Of a DNA stretch of 64,000 bases, positions 55,503-64,000 are shown in pieces (positions within the stretch are counted from its first letter, which is position 1; every line of letters begins with the position of its first letter). The stretch covers positions 3,162,001-3,226,000 of the forward strand of contig NZ_CP053928.1 in assembly GCF_014108865.1 (NCBI RefSeq). The letters run 5' to 3'. Position numbers and translations under genes: made by a program. The notes under the pieces were generated by a model, which made no database searches, was not told the DNA's origin, and saw only the letters and a list, made by a program, of their open reading frames with translations. Origin of the DNA: Nocardioides sp. WS12. GTDB lineage: Bacteria; Actinomycetota; Actinomycetes; Propionibacteriales; Nocardioidaceae.

Positions 55503-56717
55503 TCAGGCACCTTCCTCTTCCAGAACCGTGATGCCCGGGAGCTCCTTGCCCTCGAGGTACTCCAGGCTTGCGCCACCTCCGGTGGAGATGTGGCCGAAAG
55601 CCGCCTCGTCGAACCCGAGGGTGCGTACGGCGGCCGCGGAGTCACCACCGCCGACGACCGAGAGGCCGTCGACCCGTGTGAGCGCGTCGGCAACCGCACG
55701 GGTGCCTTCCGCGAATGCGGCCTGCTCGAACACGCCCATCGGGCCGTTCCAGAAGACCGTCTTCGCGTCGGCGAGGGCCGCAGCGAAGGCCGTGCCCGAG
55801 GCGGGACCGATGTCGAGACCCAGCGCCTCAGCGGGGATCTCGTTGGCCGCAACGACACGGGCGGAGGCTTCGTCGCCAAAGCTGTCCGCGACGACGATGT
55901 CGGTCGGCAGCACGATCTCGACGCCGAGTTCCTTCGCGCGAGCCTGGTACTCGCGGACCGTGTCGAGCTGGTCCTCCTCGAGCAGGCTCTTGCCGACCTC
56001 GAGGCCGTCGGCCTTGAGGAAGGTGAACACCATGCCGCCGCCGATCAGCAGCTTGTCGGCCTTGTCGAGCAGGTTGTCGATGACACCGAGCTTGTCGGAC
56101 ACCTTCGAACCACCCAGGACCACGACATAGGGCCGTTCGGGGTTCACTGTCAGGCGACGCATCACGTCGATCTCGGTGGCGACGAGGCCGCCCATCGTGT
56201 GCGGGAGTCGCAGGGCGACGTCGTACACGCTGGCCTGCTTGCGGTGGACGACACCGAAGCCGTCGGACACGAAGGCGTCGGCGAGGGCGGCGAGTTCGTC
56301 GGCGAAGGCACCGCGAACGGCGTCGTCCTTGCTGGTCTCTCCCGCGTTGAAGCGGACGTTCTCCAGCAGCGCGACAGCGCCGTCAGGGAGTCCAGCGACG
56401 GTCTCCTGCGCCGAGGCCCCCACCGTGTCACTCGCGAAGGCGACGTCGGCGCCCAGCAGCTCGCCGAGGCGTGCGGCCACCGGGGCCAGGGAGTACGCCG
56501 GGTCGGGAGCGCCGTCAGGACGCCCGAGGTGGGCGGTGACGACCACGCGGGCGCCCGCGTCGGCGAGCGCCTTGATGGTCGGGACGCTGGCGCGGATCCG
56601 GCCGTCATCGGTGATCCGGTCGCCGTCGAGCGGGACGTTCAGGTCCGAGCGGACCAGCACCCGCTTGCCGGAAACGGTCGCGAGGAAGTCCGGGTCAAGC
56701 CCCTTGAAGTCAGTCAC
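55503..56717 (-). CDS. pgk: Phosphoglycerate kinase
   Basis: Makes ATP from 1,3-bisphosphoglycerate in glycolysis. It is 404 aa, normal size. Typical segments are [40 protein letters not shown] and the C-terminal [19 protein letters not shown] start at 56717 follows the gap stop by 5 bp. Confidence 0.97.
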   Translation of the reverse strand: MTDFKGLDPDFLATVSGKRVLVRSDLNVPLDGDRITDDGRIRASVPTIKALADAGARVVVTAHLGRPDGAPDPAYSLAPVAARLGELLGADVAFASDTVGASAQETVAGLPDGAVALLENVRFNAGETSKDDAVRGAFADELAALADAFVSDGFGVVHRKQASVYDVALRLPHTMGGLVATEIDVMRRLTVNPERPYVVVLGGSKVSDKLGVIDNLLDKADKLLIGGGMVFTFLKADGLEVGKSLLEEDQLDTVREYQARAKELGVEIVLPTDIVVADSFGDEASARVVAANEIPAEALGLDIGPASGTAFAAALADAKTVFWNGPMGVFEQAAFAEGTRAVADALTRVDGLSVVGGGDSAAAVRTLGFDEAAFGHISTGGGASLEYLEGKELPGITVLEEEGA

Positions 56718-56722
56718 AAGCG

Positions 56723-57805
<1,083 letters not shown>

Positions 57806-57820
57806 TCACATTCTGGACGC

Positions 57821-58807
57821 TCAGGCGTCGCCAGCGAGCATCTCGGGCGTCAGCGACGCCTCGGTGTCCGGAACGCCCAGGTCCTCGGCGCGCTTGTCGG
57901 CCATGGCCAGAAGACGCCTTATGCGTCCGGCAATCGCATCCTTCGTGAGCACCGGTTCGTGCAACTGGCCGAGCTCCTCGAGCGAGGCCTGCTTGTGCTC
58001 GAGACGCAACTCTCCCGCCATCTTGAGATGGTCGGGAACCTCGTCGCCGAGGATCTCCATCGCGCGCTCGACGCGGGCTCCGGCCGTCACGGCCGCGCGG
58101 GCCGAACGACGCAGGTTGGCGTCATCGAAGTTGGCGAGCCGGTTGGCGGTGGCGCGAACCTCGCGCCGCATCCGGCGTTCTTCCCAGGCCATCAGCGTTT
58201 CGTGCGCGCCGAGCCGCGTCAGCAACTGGCCGATCGCGTCACCGTCGCGGATGACGACGCGGTCGACTCCACGGACCTCGCGGGCCTTGGCCTGGATGCC
58301 GAGCCGGCGAGCGACGCCGACGAGTGCCAGCGCGGCCTCGGAGCCCGGGCAGGTCACTTCGAGGGACGATGAGCGACCGGGTTCGGTCAGCGACCCGTGG
58401 GCGAGGAACGCGCCCCGCCAGGCAGCGACGGCATCGCAGGCGCCGCCGGACACGACAGCCGGGGGCAGGCCCCGTACCGGGCGGCCACGCTGGTCGAGCA
58501 AGCCGGTCTGGCGGGCCAGCGCCTCGCCGTCCTTCGCGACCCGCACGATGTAGCGGCTGCCCTTGCGCAGGCCGTTGCCCTGGACCATGACGACGTCGGA
58601 GGTCTGGCCGTAGATCTCGGAGATGTCCTTGCGCAACCGACGCGCCGCAGCGCCGGTGTCGAGCTCGGCCTCGACGACGATTCGACCGGCCACGATGTGG
58701 ATGCCGCCCGCGAACCGGAGAGTGGAGGCGACCTCGGCCTTGCGGCAACACGCCTTGGTGACCGGAGTACTGGCCAGTTCCGCCTTGACCTGTGCCGTCA
58801 TCGCCAT
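57821..58807 (-). CDS. whiA: DNA-binding protein WhiA
   Basis: Transcription factor of sporulation and cell division in Streptomyces, found in most Gram-positives. The 328 residues have the LAGLIDADG-like N-terminal part (about 1-220; [36 protein letters not shown]) and a C-terminal helix-turn-helix (about 240-325; [26 protein letters not shown]). CAGGAT is 7 nt before the ATG. Last of uvrC-rapZ-yvcK-whiA. Confidence 0.95.
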   Translation of the reverse strand: MAMTAQVKAELASTPVTKACCRKAEVASTLRFAGGIHIVAGRIVVEAELDTGAAARRLRKDISEIYGQTSDVVMVQGNGLRKGSRYIVRVAKDGEALARQTGLLDQRGRPVRGLPPAVVSGGACDAVAAWRGAFLAHGSLTEPGRSSSLEVTCPGSEAALALVGVARRLGIQAKAREVRGVDRVVIRDGDAIGQLLTRLGAHETLMAWEERRMRREVRATANRLANFDDANLRRSARAAVTAGARVERAMEILGDEVPDHLKMAGELRLEHKQASLEELGQLHEPVLTKDAIAGRIRRLLAMADKRAEDLGVPDTEASLTPEMLAGDA

Positions 58808-58814
58808 GGGGCCG

Positions 58815-58820
58815 ATCCTG
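58815..58820 (-). promoter_or_regulatory. Candidate leaderless -10 of whiA
   Basis: CAGGAT on the minus strand ends 7 nt before the whiA ATG. It could give whiA a transcript of its own besides that of the upstream genes. Confidence 0.35.
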
Positions 58821-58855
58821 CCATGTTGGTCAACAACCCTGCGCGGGTGCCCGGG

Positions 58856-59842
58856 TCAGTCGGTGGCAAAGATCCGGGTGTAGGCCGCGGCCAACTTGAC
58901 GGGATCGTGACGCGGCGACCCGTCGTCGGCTGCCACGTCGGCGATCACCAAGCGGGCGCCGAGCGCTGCCACCGTCTCCTCGAGCTCGGCAAGACCGGAC
59001 TCCAGAACCGTTTGGTCCGCGAGGACCACGTCGATCCCGAGATCCGGTGCGTGCTCGGCCAGGACGGCCAGGTGGTCGGCGGGGCCGAAGCCGCCGGTCT
59101 CCCCCGCCTGCTCCGCCAGGTTGAGTACGACGACAAGACGAGCCTTCGTGCGGACCAGCGCATCACGCACCGCCGGCACCAGCAGGTGCGGCAGCACCGA
59201 GCTGAACCAGGACCCCGGGCCGAGGACGGCCCAGTCCGCTTCGGTGATGGCGTCGATGACCGCCGGACTGACCTCGGGGTCCGCCGGTTCGAGGGAGATC
59301 GTGCTGATCACGCCCTCGGTCGTGGCGACCTCGACCTGGCCGCGGACGGTGGTGAGCGCATCGGGCTGTCCGTCGACGAGTCCCCGCACTTCGGCGGTGA
59401 TGTCCATCGGCGTCTGGGCCATCGGCAGCACGCGTCCGCGGGCGCCGAGCAGTCGGCCGACCCAGTCGAGCGCGTCGATGTGGTCGCCGAGGAGTTCCCA
59501 GAGCCCAACGATCAGCAGGTTGCCGACGACGTGGCCGCGCATCTCACCGTCGCCCTCGAAGCGGTGCTGGAGCACCCTGGCCCAGGTGTCGCCCCATTCG
59601 TCGTCGCCGCACAGCGCGGCCAGGGCCATGCGCAGGTCACCGGGTGGCAGTACACCGAACTCCCCGCGGAGACGTCCCGAGGATCCGCCGTTGTCGGCGA
59701 CCGTGACGACGGCCGTGAGCTTGTCGAGGGTGAGGTCGTCGAGCAGGTGGCGCAGTGCGTTGAGCGAGGCGTGCAGCCCGTGGCCGCCGCCCAGGGCGAC
59801 CACCGATTGGGCGCGCTGAACCGCTCCGAAGTCCGAGATCAT
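58856..59842 (-). CDS. yvcK: YvcK/CofD-like gluconeogenesis factor
   Basis: A 328-aa protein of the YvcK (CofD-like) family, which binds UDP-GlcNAc and regulates cell-wall precursor supply and growth on gluconeogenic carbon. VVALGGGHGLHASLNALR is the nucleotide-binding start, followed by TVADNGGSSGRLRGEFGVLPPGD. ATG at 59842 with GGGAG about 10 nt upstream is preferred; a GTG at 59869 overlapping rapZ is possible. The order rapZ-yvcK-whiA is conserved in Gram-positives. Confidence 0.94.
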   Translation of the reverse strand: MISDFGAVQRAQSVVALGGGHGLHASLNALRHLLDDLTLDKLTAVVTVADNGGSSGRLRGEFGVLPPGDLRMALAALCGDDEWGDTWARVLQHRFEGDGEMRGHVVGNLLIVGLWELLGDHIDALDWVGRLLGARGRVLPMAQTPMDITAEVRGLVDGQPDALTTVRGQVEVATTEGVISTISLEPADPEVSPAVIDAITEADWAVLGPGSWFSSVLPHLLVPAVRDALVRTKARLVVVLNLAEQAGETGGFGPADHLAVLAEHAPDLGIDVVLADQTVLESGLAELEETVAALGARLVIADVAADDGSPRHDPVKLAAAYTRIFATD

Positions 59843-59849
59843 CGATCGA

Positions 59850-60719
59850 TCACTCCCGGCCGACGTCACGGTGGATCACACGCGCGAGGTAGCCCTGCTC
59901 CTGGAGGCGGCGTGCAATCTCTTCGCTCATCGCGACGCTGCGGTGCTTGCCCCCGGTGCAGCCGATGGCGACCCGCATGAAGCGCTTGCCCTCGCGGAGG
60001 TACCCCTCGGCCACGACCGTGAGGAGCGGGACGTAGGCGTCGAGGAACTCTGCCGCCCCGGGGCGCGCCAGGACGTAGCCGGCGACCTCGGGGTCCTGGC
60101 CGGTGCGTGGTCGGAGCTCAGGCACCCAGTGCGGATTGGGCAGGAACCTCATGTCAGCGAGGTAGTCCGCGTCGACCGGGCTGCCGTACTTGAAGCCGAA
60201 GCTGATGACCGTCACCCGCAACCGGGTCGAGTCCGGCGTACCGAACGCTTCCGCGATCCGGTCGGTCAACTGGTGCACGTTGAGGTTGCTGGTCTCGATC
60301 ACCAGGTCGGCCTCGGAGCGCAGGTCGGCCAGGGCGACTCGCTCGCGTTGGAGCCCGTCGAGCAGTCGGCCGCCCTGCTGCAGCGGGTGCGGTCGGCGCG
60401 CGGCCTCCTGCCGGCGGACGAGGACCTCGTCGGACGCGTCGAGGAAGACGAGGGTGGCGTCACGACCGGCCACGCCGTGGGCCAGCGCGCTGCGCAGACC
60501 GAGGAAGAACGAGCCGGACCGGACGTCGACCACGACGGCGATCGGCTGCGCGGGACCGTGGCTCTCGTCGACGAGGCGGACGACGTCGGGCAGCAGGTTC
60601 GGGGGCAGATTGTCGACGACGTAGAACCCGAGGTCCTCGAGCTCCTTGGCCGCGGTGCTGCGACCGGCGCCGGTCATGCCGGTGACGACGACGAGGGGCC
60701 CGGGGCTGTGTTCAGTCAT
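59850..60719 (-). CDS. rapZ: RNase adapter RapZ / nucleotide-binding P-loop protein
   Basis: A 289-aa P-loop protein. Walker A GMTGAGRST is at 14-22, the middle has LVFLDASDEVLVRR, and the conserved C-terminal RNA/metabolite domain has FGFKYGSPVDADYLADMRFLPNP and AIGCTGGKHRSV. In E. coli RapZ controls glmS via small RNAs; the role in actinobacteria is less clear. Lies between uvrC and yvcK. Confidence 0.95.
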   Translation of the reverse strand: MTEHSPGPLVVVTGMTGAGRSTAAKELEDLGFYVVDNLPPNLLPDVVRLVDESHGPAQPIAVVVDVRSGSFFLGLRSALAHGVAGRDATLVFLDASDEVLVRRQEAARRPHPLQQGGRLLDGLQRERVALADLRSEADLVIETSNLNVHQLTDRIAEAFGTPDSTRLRVTVISFGFKYGSPVDADYLADMRFLPNPHWVPELRPRTGQDPEVAGYVLARPGAAEFLDAYVPLLTVVAEGYLREGKRFMRVAIGCTGGKHRSVAMSEEIARRLQEQGYLARVIHRDVGRE

Positions 60720-60731
60720 GGTGCGCCTTGC

Positions 60732-62702
60732 TCATGGAGCCATTGTGGTCGAGGCGGTGGTCGGAGGCACAACGTCCCCGCCGTCCAGCGCTTCCTTGAT
60801 GGCAGCCGCCGTGCGCGGGCCGATGCCCGGAACCATGGCGATCTCCTCGGTGGTGGCCACCCGCAGCTTGCGGAGCGAACCGAAGTGGCGCAGCAGCGTC
60901 TTGCGACGCACCTCCCCCAGCCCGGGAACGTCGTCCAGCAGGCTCTCCACCATCGACTTCGACCGGCGGTTGCGGTGGTGCGTGATGGCGAACCGGTGCG
61001 CCTCGTCGCGCACTCGCTGCAGGAGATAGAGGCTCTCGGAGGATCGAGCGAGGATGACCGGATCCTCCTGGCCGGGCAACCACACCTCCTCGAGTCGCTT
61101 GGCCAGGCCGCAGACCGGGATGTCGTCGATGCCGAGCTCGTCGAGTGCGCGTTGGGCCGCCGCGACCTGCGGGGCGCCGCCGTCGACCACCACCAGACCG
61201 GGCGCATAGGCAAACTTTCGCGGCCGTCCGGTGTCCGGGTCCACCAGCAGCGGTCCGCTGGTCTCGTCACCGGGACGCAACTCGGAACGCGCCTGCTCGT
61301 CCAGCAACCTGCGGAACCGACGGGTGATCACCTCGTGCATCGCCGCGACGTCGTCCGAACCCTCCTGGTCGCGAATCACGAAGCGGCGGTACTCGCCCTT
61401 GCGGGCCAGGCCGTCCTCGAACACGACCATCGACGCCACGATCTCGGTGCCCTGGATGTGGGAGACGTCGTAGCACTCGATGCGCAGCGGTGCCTCGTCC
61501 AGCTCGAGCGCCTCGGCGATCTCGGCCAGCGCCCGGTTGCGGGTCGTCAGGTCGCTCGCCCGCTTGGTCTTGTGGAGGATCAGCGACTCCTTGGCGTTCC
61601 GCTCCACCGTCTCCTGGAGGGTCTTCTTGTCCCCGCGCTGCGGGACGCGGATCTCCACGCGGGAGCCGCGGAGGTCCGACAGCAGTTGCTCGAAGGTCGC
61701 GCTCTCGGGCGGGAGTTCGGGCACGAGGATCTCCCGCGGCACCGCATCCTTGGCGTCCTCGGGCGACACGCCGGCGTACAACTGGAGCAGGAAGTCCTCG
61801 ACCAGGGCGGAGGTGTCGCCGTCGTCGGTGCGGTCGGCCACCCAGCCGCGCTGGCCGCGAATCCGGCCACCCCGGACATAGAAGACCTGGACCGCCACCT
61901 CGAGCGGGTCCTCGGCGAGCGCGATCACGTCGGCGTCCGAACCGTCGCCGAACACCACGGACTGCTTCTCCAGCGCCTTCTGCATCGCGCCGAGGTCGTC
62001 ACGCAGACGAGCAGCCTTCTCGAAGTCGAGCGCCTCCGAGGCGGCGTACATCTCGTTCTCGATGCGCTTGGTGAACTGCTTGGTGCGCCCCGCCATGAAG
62101 TCGCAGAAGTCTTCGACGATCGCGCGGTGCTCATCGGCCGACACATTGCCGACGCAGGGAGCCGCGCACTTGTCGATGTAGCCGAGCAGGCACGGTCGCC
62201 CGATCTGGCCGGACCGCTTGAAGACCCCGTTGCTGCACGAGCGCATCGGGAAGACCCTCAGCAGGATGTCGACGGTCTCGCGGATCGCCCAGGCGTGGCC
62301 GTAGGGTCCGAAGTAACGCGTGCCCTTCCGCTTGGCGCCGCGGCCCACCATCACCCGCGGGAACTCGTCGGACATCGTTACGGCCAACCACGGGTACGAC
62401 TTGTCGTCGCGGTACTTCACGTTGAACCGCGGGTCGAACTCCTTGATCCAGGAGTACTCCAACTGGAGCGCCTCGACCTCGGTCGTCACCACAGTCCATT
62501 CGACCGACGTCGCGGTGGTCACCATCGACGCCGTGCGCTGGTGGAGGTTCCCGATGTCCTGGAAGTACGACGACAGGCGGGCGCGGAGGTTCTTCGCCTT
62601 GCCGACGTAGATCACCCGGCGGCTCTTGTCGCGGAACCGATAGACGCCCGGCTCAGTCGGGATCTCCCCGGCCTTGGGGCGATAGCTCAGCGGATCGGGC
62701 AC
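60732..62702 (-). CDS. uvrC: Excinuclease ABC subunit UvrC
   Basis: Nuclease of nucleotide excision repair, 656 aa. The GIY-YIG domain is N-terminal (about 17-95; [21 protein letters not shown]), followed by the UVR domain ([23 protein letters not shown]), the RNase-H-like nuclease domain ([33 protein letters not shown]) and tandem HhH motifs ([25 protein letters not shown]). The GTG start is supported by TAGGGT 6 nt upstream. A short Ser/Thr-rich tail follows the last HhH. Confidence 0.97.
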   Translation of the reverse strand: MPDPLSYRPKAGEIPTEPGVYRFRDKSRRVIYVGKAKNLRARLSSYFQDIGNLHQRTASMVTTATSVEWTVVTTEVEALQLEYSWIKEFDPRFNVKYRDDKSYPWLAVTMSDEFPRVMVGRGAKRKGTRYFGPYGHAWAIRETVDILLRVFPMRSCSNGVFKRSGQIGRPCLLGYIDKCAAPCVGNVSADEHRAIVEDFCDFMAGRTKQFTKRIENEMYAASEALDFEKAARLRDDLGAMQKALEKQSVVFGDGSDADVIALAEDPLEVAVQVFYVRGGRIRGQRGWVADRTDDGDTSALVEDFLLQLYAGVSPEDAKDAVPREILVPELPPESATFEQLLSDLRGSRVEIRVPQRGDKKTLQETVERNAKESLILHKTKRASDLTTRNRALAEIAEALELDEAPLRIECYDVSHIQGTEIVASMVVFEDGLARKGEYRRFVIRDQEGSDDVAAMHEVITRRFRRLLDEQARSELRPGDETSGPLLVDPDTGRPRKFAYAPGLVVVDGGAPQVAAAQRALDELGIDDIPVCGLAKRLEEVWLPGQEDPVILARSSESLYLLQRVRDEAHRFAITHHRNRRSKSMVESLLDDVPGLGEVRRKTLLRHFGSLRKLRVATTEEIAMVPGIGPRTAAAIKEALDGGDVVPPTTASTTMAP

Positions 62703-62708
62703 ACCCCA

Positions 62709-62714
62709 ACCCTA
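62709..62714 (-). promoter_or_regulatory. Leaderless -10 of uvrC
   Basis: TAGGGT on the minus strand ends 6 nt before the GTG at 62702. Confidence 0.55.
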
Positions 62715-62759
62715 CGAGGGTGGACCGACAACCGGGGCGCGACCGCTCGTGGGCGTCGG

Positions 62760-63335
62760 TCAGCGCACCACACCGATCATGTGGTCACGGGTGACCAGAC
62801 CAGCCAGTTCGTCCTCGGTCCGCGCTTCGACATCAGCCGGGGCCAGCGGCAGGACCAGGTAGCGAACCTCGGCACTCGAGTCCCAGACGCGGAGTTCCAC
62901 GTCTGCGGGGAGCGAGGTTCCGAACTCAGCCAGCACGGCGCGCGGTTCGCGGACCATCCGCGATCGGTAGGCAGAACTCTTGTACCACCGCGGGGGCAGC
63001 CCGAGGACCGGCCACGGATAGCAGGAGCAGAGCGTGCACACGACCACGTTGTGAACAGCCTCGGTGTTCTCGAGCACCACCAGGTGCTCGCCCTCCGCGC
63101 CACCGAAGCCGAGCTCCCCCACGGCGCCGGTCCCGTCCTCGAGCAACCGCGCACGGTAGTCAGGATCGAGCCAGGCCCGAGCCACCACCCGGGCGCCGTT
63201 CAACGGCCCGACATGGTGTTCGTAGGTCTCGATGATGGCGTCCACCACGTCCGAGGTGATCACCCCGCGCTCGACGAGCAGGGCTTCGATGGCCTCGATG
63301 CGCAGCGAGGCAGGGCGTTCCGTCCGGTCGTTCAT
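62760..63335 (-). CDS. Nitrile hydratase alpha subunit, cobalt type
   Basis: Metal-bearing subunit of nitrile hydratase, which hydrates nitriles to amides. The 191 residues carry the claw motif C100-T-L-C103-S-C105 followed by [14 protein letters not shown]. Thr in CTLCSC, rather than Ser, marks the low-spin Co(III) type; the outer cysteines are post-translationally oxidised in the family. The ATG at 63335 overlaps the beta gene stop by 4 bp, and the beta-before-alpha order also fits cobalt enzymes. No activator gene follows; uvrC is next. Confidence 0.94.
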   Translation of the reverse strand: MNDRTERPASLRIEAIEALLVERGVITSDVVDAIIETYEHHVGPLNGARVVARAWLDPDYRARLLEDGTGAVGELGFGGAEGEHLVVLENTEAVHNVVVCTLCSCYPWPVLGLPPRWYKSSAYRSRMVREPRAVLAEFGTSLPADVELRVWDSSAEVRYLVLPLAPADVEARTEDELAGLVTRDHMIGVVR

Positions 63336-63976
63336 GCGAGGTACCGCTCCCACAGGTCGAGGTGGAGGAAGCCGGCCTCGGCGTCTTCGCCCCAGAGGTC
63401 AGCCATCTCGAAACGAACGGTGTAGGTGGCCTCGGGCGGACCGTCCCCGCTTGCGTGGGGCCAGCCCCCGGGCCGGTGAGTCACCGTGCCGCTGACGCCG
63501 CGGACGTAGCGCGGGCACCGGTGGTGACCTTCCGGCGCCATCCGCTTCACGGTGACAGTGTCACCGACCTGGAAGCGTGCCGGAACGTCGTCGCCGCTCG
63601 GTCGTCCCGGACGATTGACGAGCGCAGCGGCCAGTCCGGCCGCCATCCTCGGGTTCGTGTCATCGGCATGCCGACTCGGCGGCTGCGGATGGCGCACCCG
63701 GGCGTCGATGTCCGCGACCGTGAGGGTGCCAGCGGCCACCAGACCGGCCTCGAGGGACCGGGCCCACCGCTCGAAGTAGCCCATGGCCAGGTAGTCCGCC
63801 GGCGCAATCGCCTCGATCCCGGGCCGAATCGAACCGGATCGGGCACCGGCTGCCCCGGCTGCGATGTACAGGCCGAAGGTTCGCCCTTCCCACGCCTCGT
63901 CGAAGGGCAGTTCCAGGTCATCGACCGGCACGGCGCCAAAGCCGTGCAGGCCGCCCATGTCGTGAACGCCCTCCAT
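63332..63976 (-). CDS. Nitrile hydratase beta subunit
   Basis: Partner subunit, 214 aa, starting [14 protein letters not shown], the family hallmark, with [17 protein letters not shown] in the middle and an SH3-like C-terminal barrel ([27 protein letters not shown]). AGGAGG lies about 6 nt before the ATG at 63976, so this is a leadered gene. The promoter is probably beyond the right edge. Confidence 0.94.
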   Translation of the reverse strand: MEGVHDMGGLHGFGAVPVDDLELPFDEAWEGRTFGLYIAAGAAGARSGSIRPGIEAIAPADYLAMGYFERWARSLEAGLVAAGTLTVADIDARVRHPQPPSRHADDTNPRMAAGLAAALVNRPGRPSGDDVPARFQVGDTVTVKRMAPEGHHRCPRYVRGVSGTVTHRPGGWPHASGDGPPEATYTVRFEMADLWGEDAEAGFLHLDLWERYLA

Positions 63977-64000
63977 GTTGCCTCCTACTTGTGCGGGATC

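Noticed and set aside
59871..63425. A very long open frame antisense to rapZ-uvrC-nitrile hydratase
   Set aside because: Same reason: absence of stops is a by-product of codon bias in the real genes on the minus strand.

Overview
The window is high-GC DNA from an actinobacterium, most likely a member of the Nocardioidaceae (Nocardioides-like). The evidence is the presence of actinobacteria-restricted or typical genes: rbpA, whiA, a Suf operon led by a SufR-type regulator, a mabA/inhA-like fabG-fabI pair, an acVLRF1-type release-factor protein, and many GTG/TTG starts. The taxonomic call is inference. Genes are tightly packed with frequent 1-14 nt overlaps, and no rRNA, tRNA, IS element or CRISPR array was seen.

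Layout. 1-9.4 kb: a truncated siroheme synthase, a PEBP-like protein, an acyl-CoA dehydrogenase, a luciferase-like monooxygenase/FMN reductase pair, a SpoIIE-type phosphatase, an alpha/beta hydrolase, small membrane proteins, a TauE exporter and an SPFH/NfeD membrane module. 9.4-15.8 kb: an ABC ATPase, serB, a SixA phosphatase, a TIGR02206 membrane protein, fabG-fabI, dodecin and small proteins. 15.8-17 kb: a DUF559-type putative nuclease gene bracketed by two opposed arrays of a 21-bp repeat, the most unusual structure in the window. 17-24.7 kb: moaA, SURF1, a glpK-glpD-SDR operon, and an SDR-queA operon behind a MerR/SoxR-like operator. 24.7-37 kb: a MacB/FtsX-type exporter, an ABC-F protein, a zinc metallopeptidase, a phosphotransferase-like protein, a second exporter, and stress/ribosome-rescue type genes.

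37-43.7 kb: a complete sufR-B-D-Rieske-C-S-U-T operon for Fe-S cluster assembly, with an iron-box-like sequence at its promoter. 43.8-48.2 kb: small membrane proteins, an ABC-2 exporter, and ctaA and ctaB for heme A synthesis. 48.2-54 kb: tkt-tal-pgi-pgl, which link the pentose phosphate pathway and glycolysis, but with no zwf or opcA. 54-62.7 kb: rbpA, secG, tpiA-pgk-gap (lower glycolysis), whiA-yvcK-rapZ-uvrC. 62.7-64 kb: a cobalt-type nitrile hydratase (beta then alpha). From recalled gene order, 37-62.7 kb follows the M. tuberculosis Rv1420-Rv1466 block.

Two window-wide features stand out. More than twenty genes have a TANNNT -10-like hexamer exactly 6-7 nt before the start codon, which predicts leaderless mRNAs. 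Several of these are head-to-head pairs separated by only 29-43 bp. Terminators are short GC hairpins without U-tracts.
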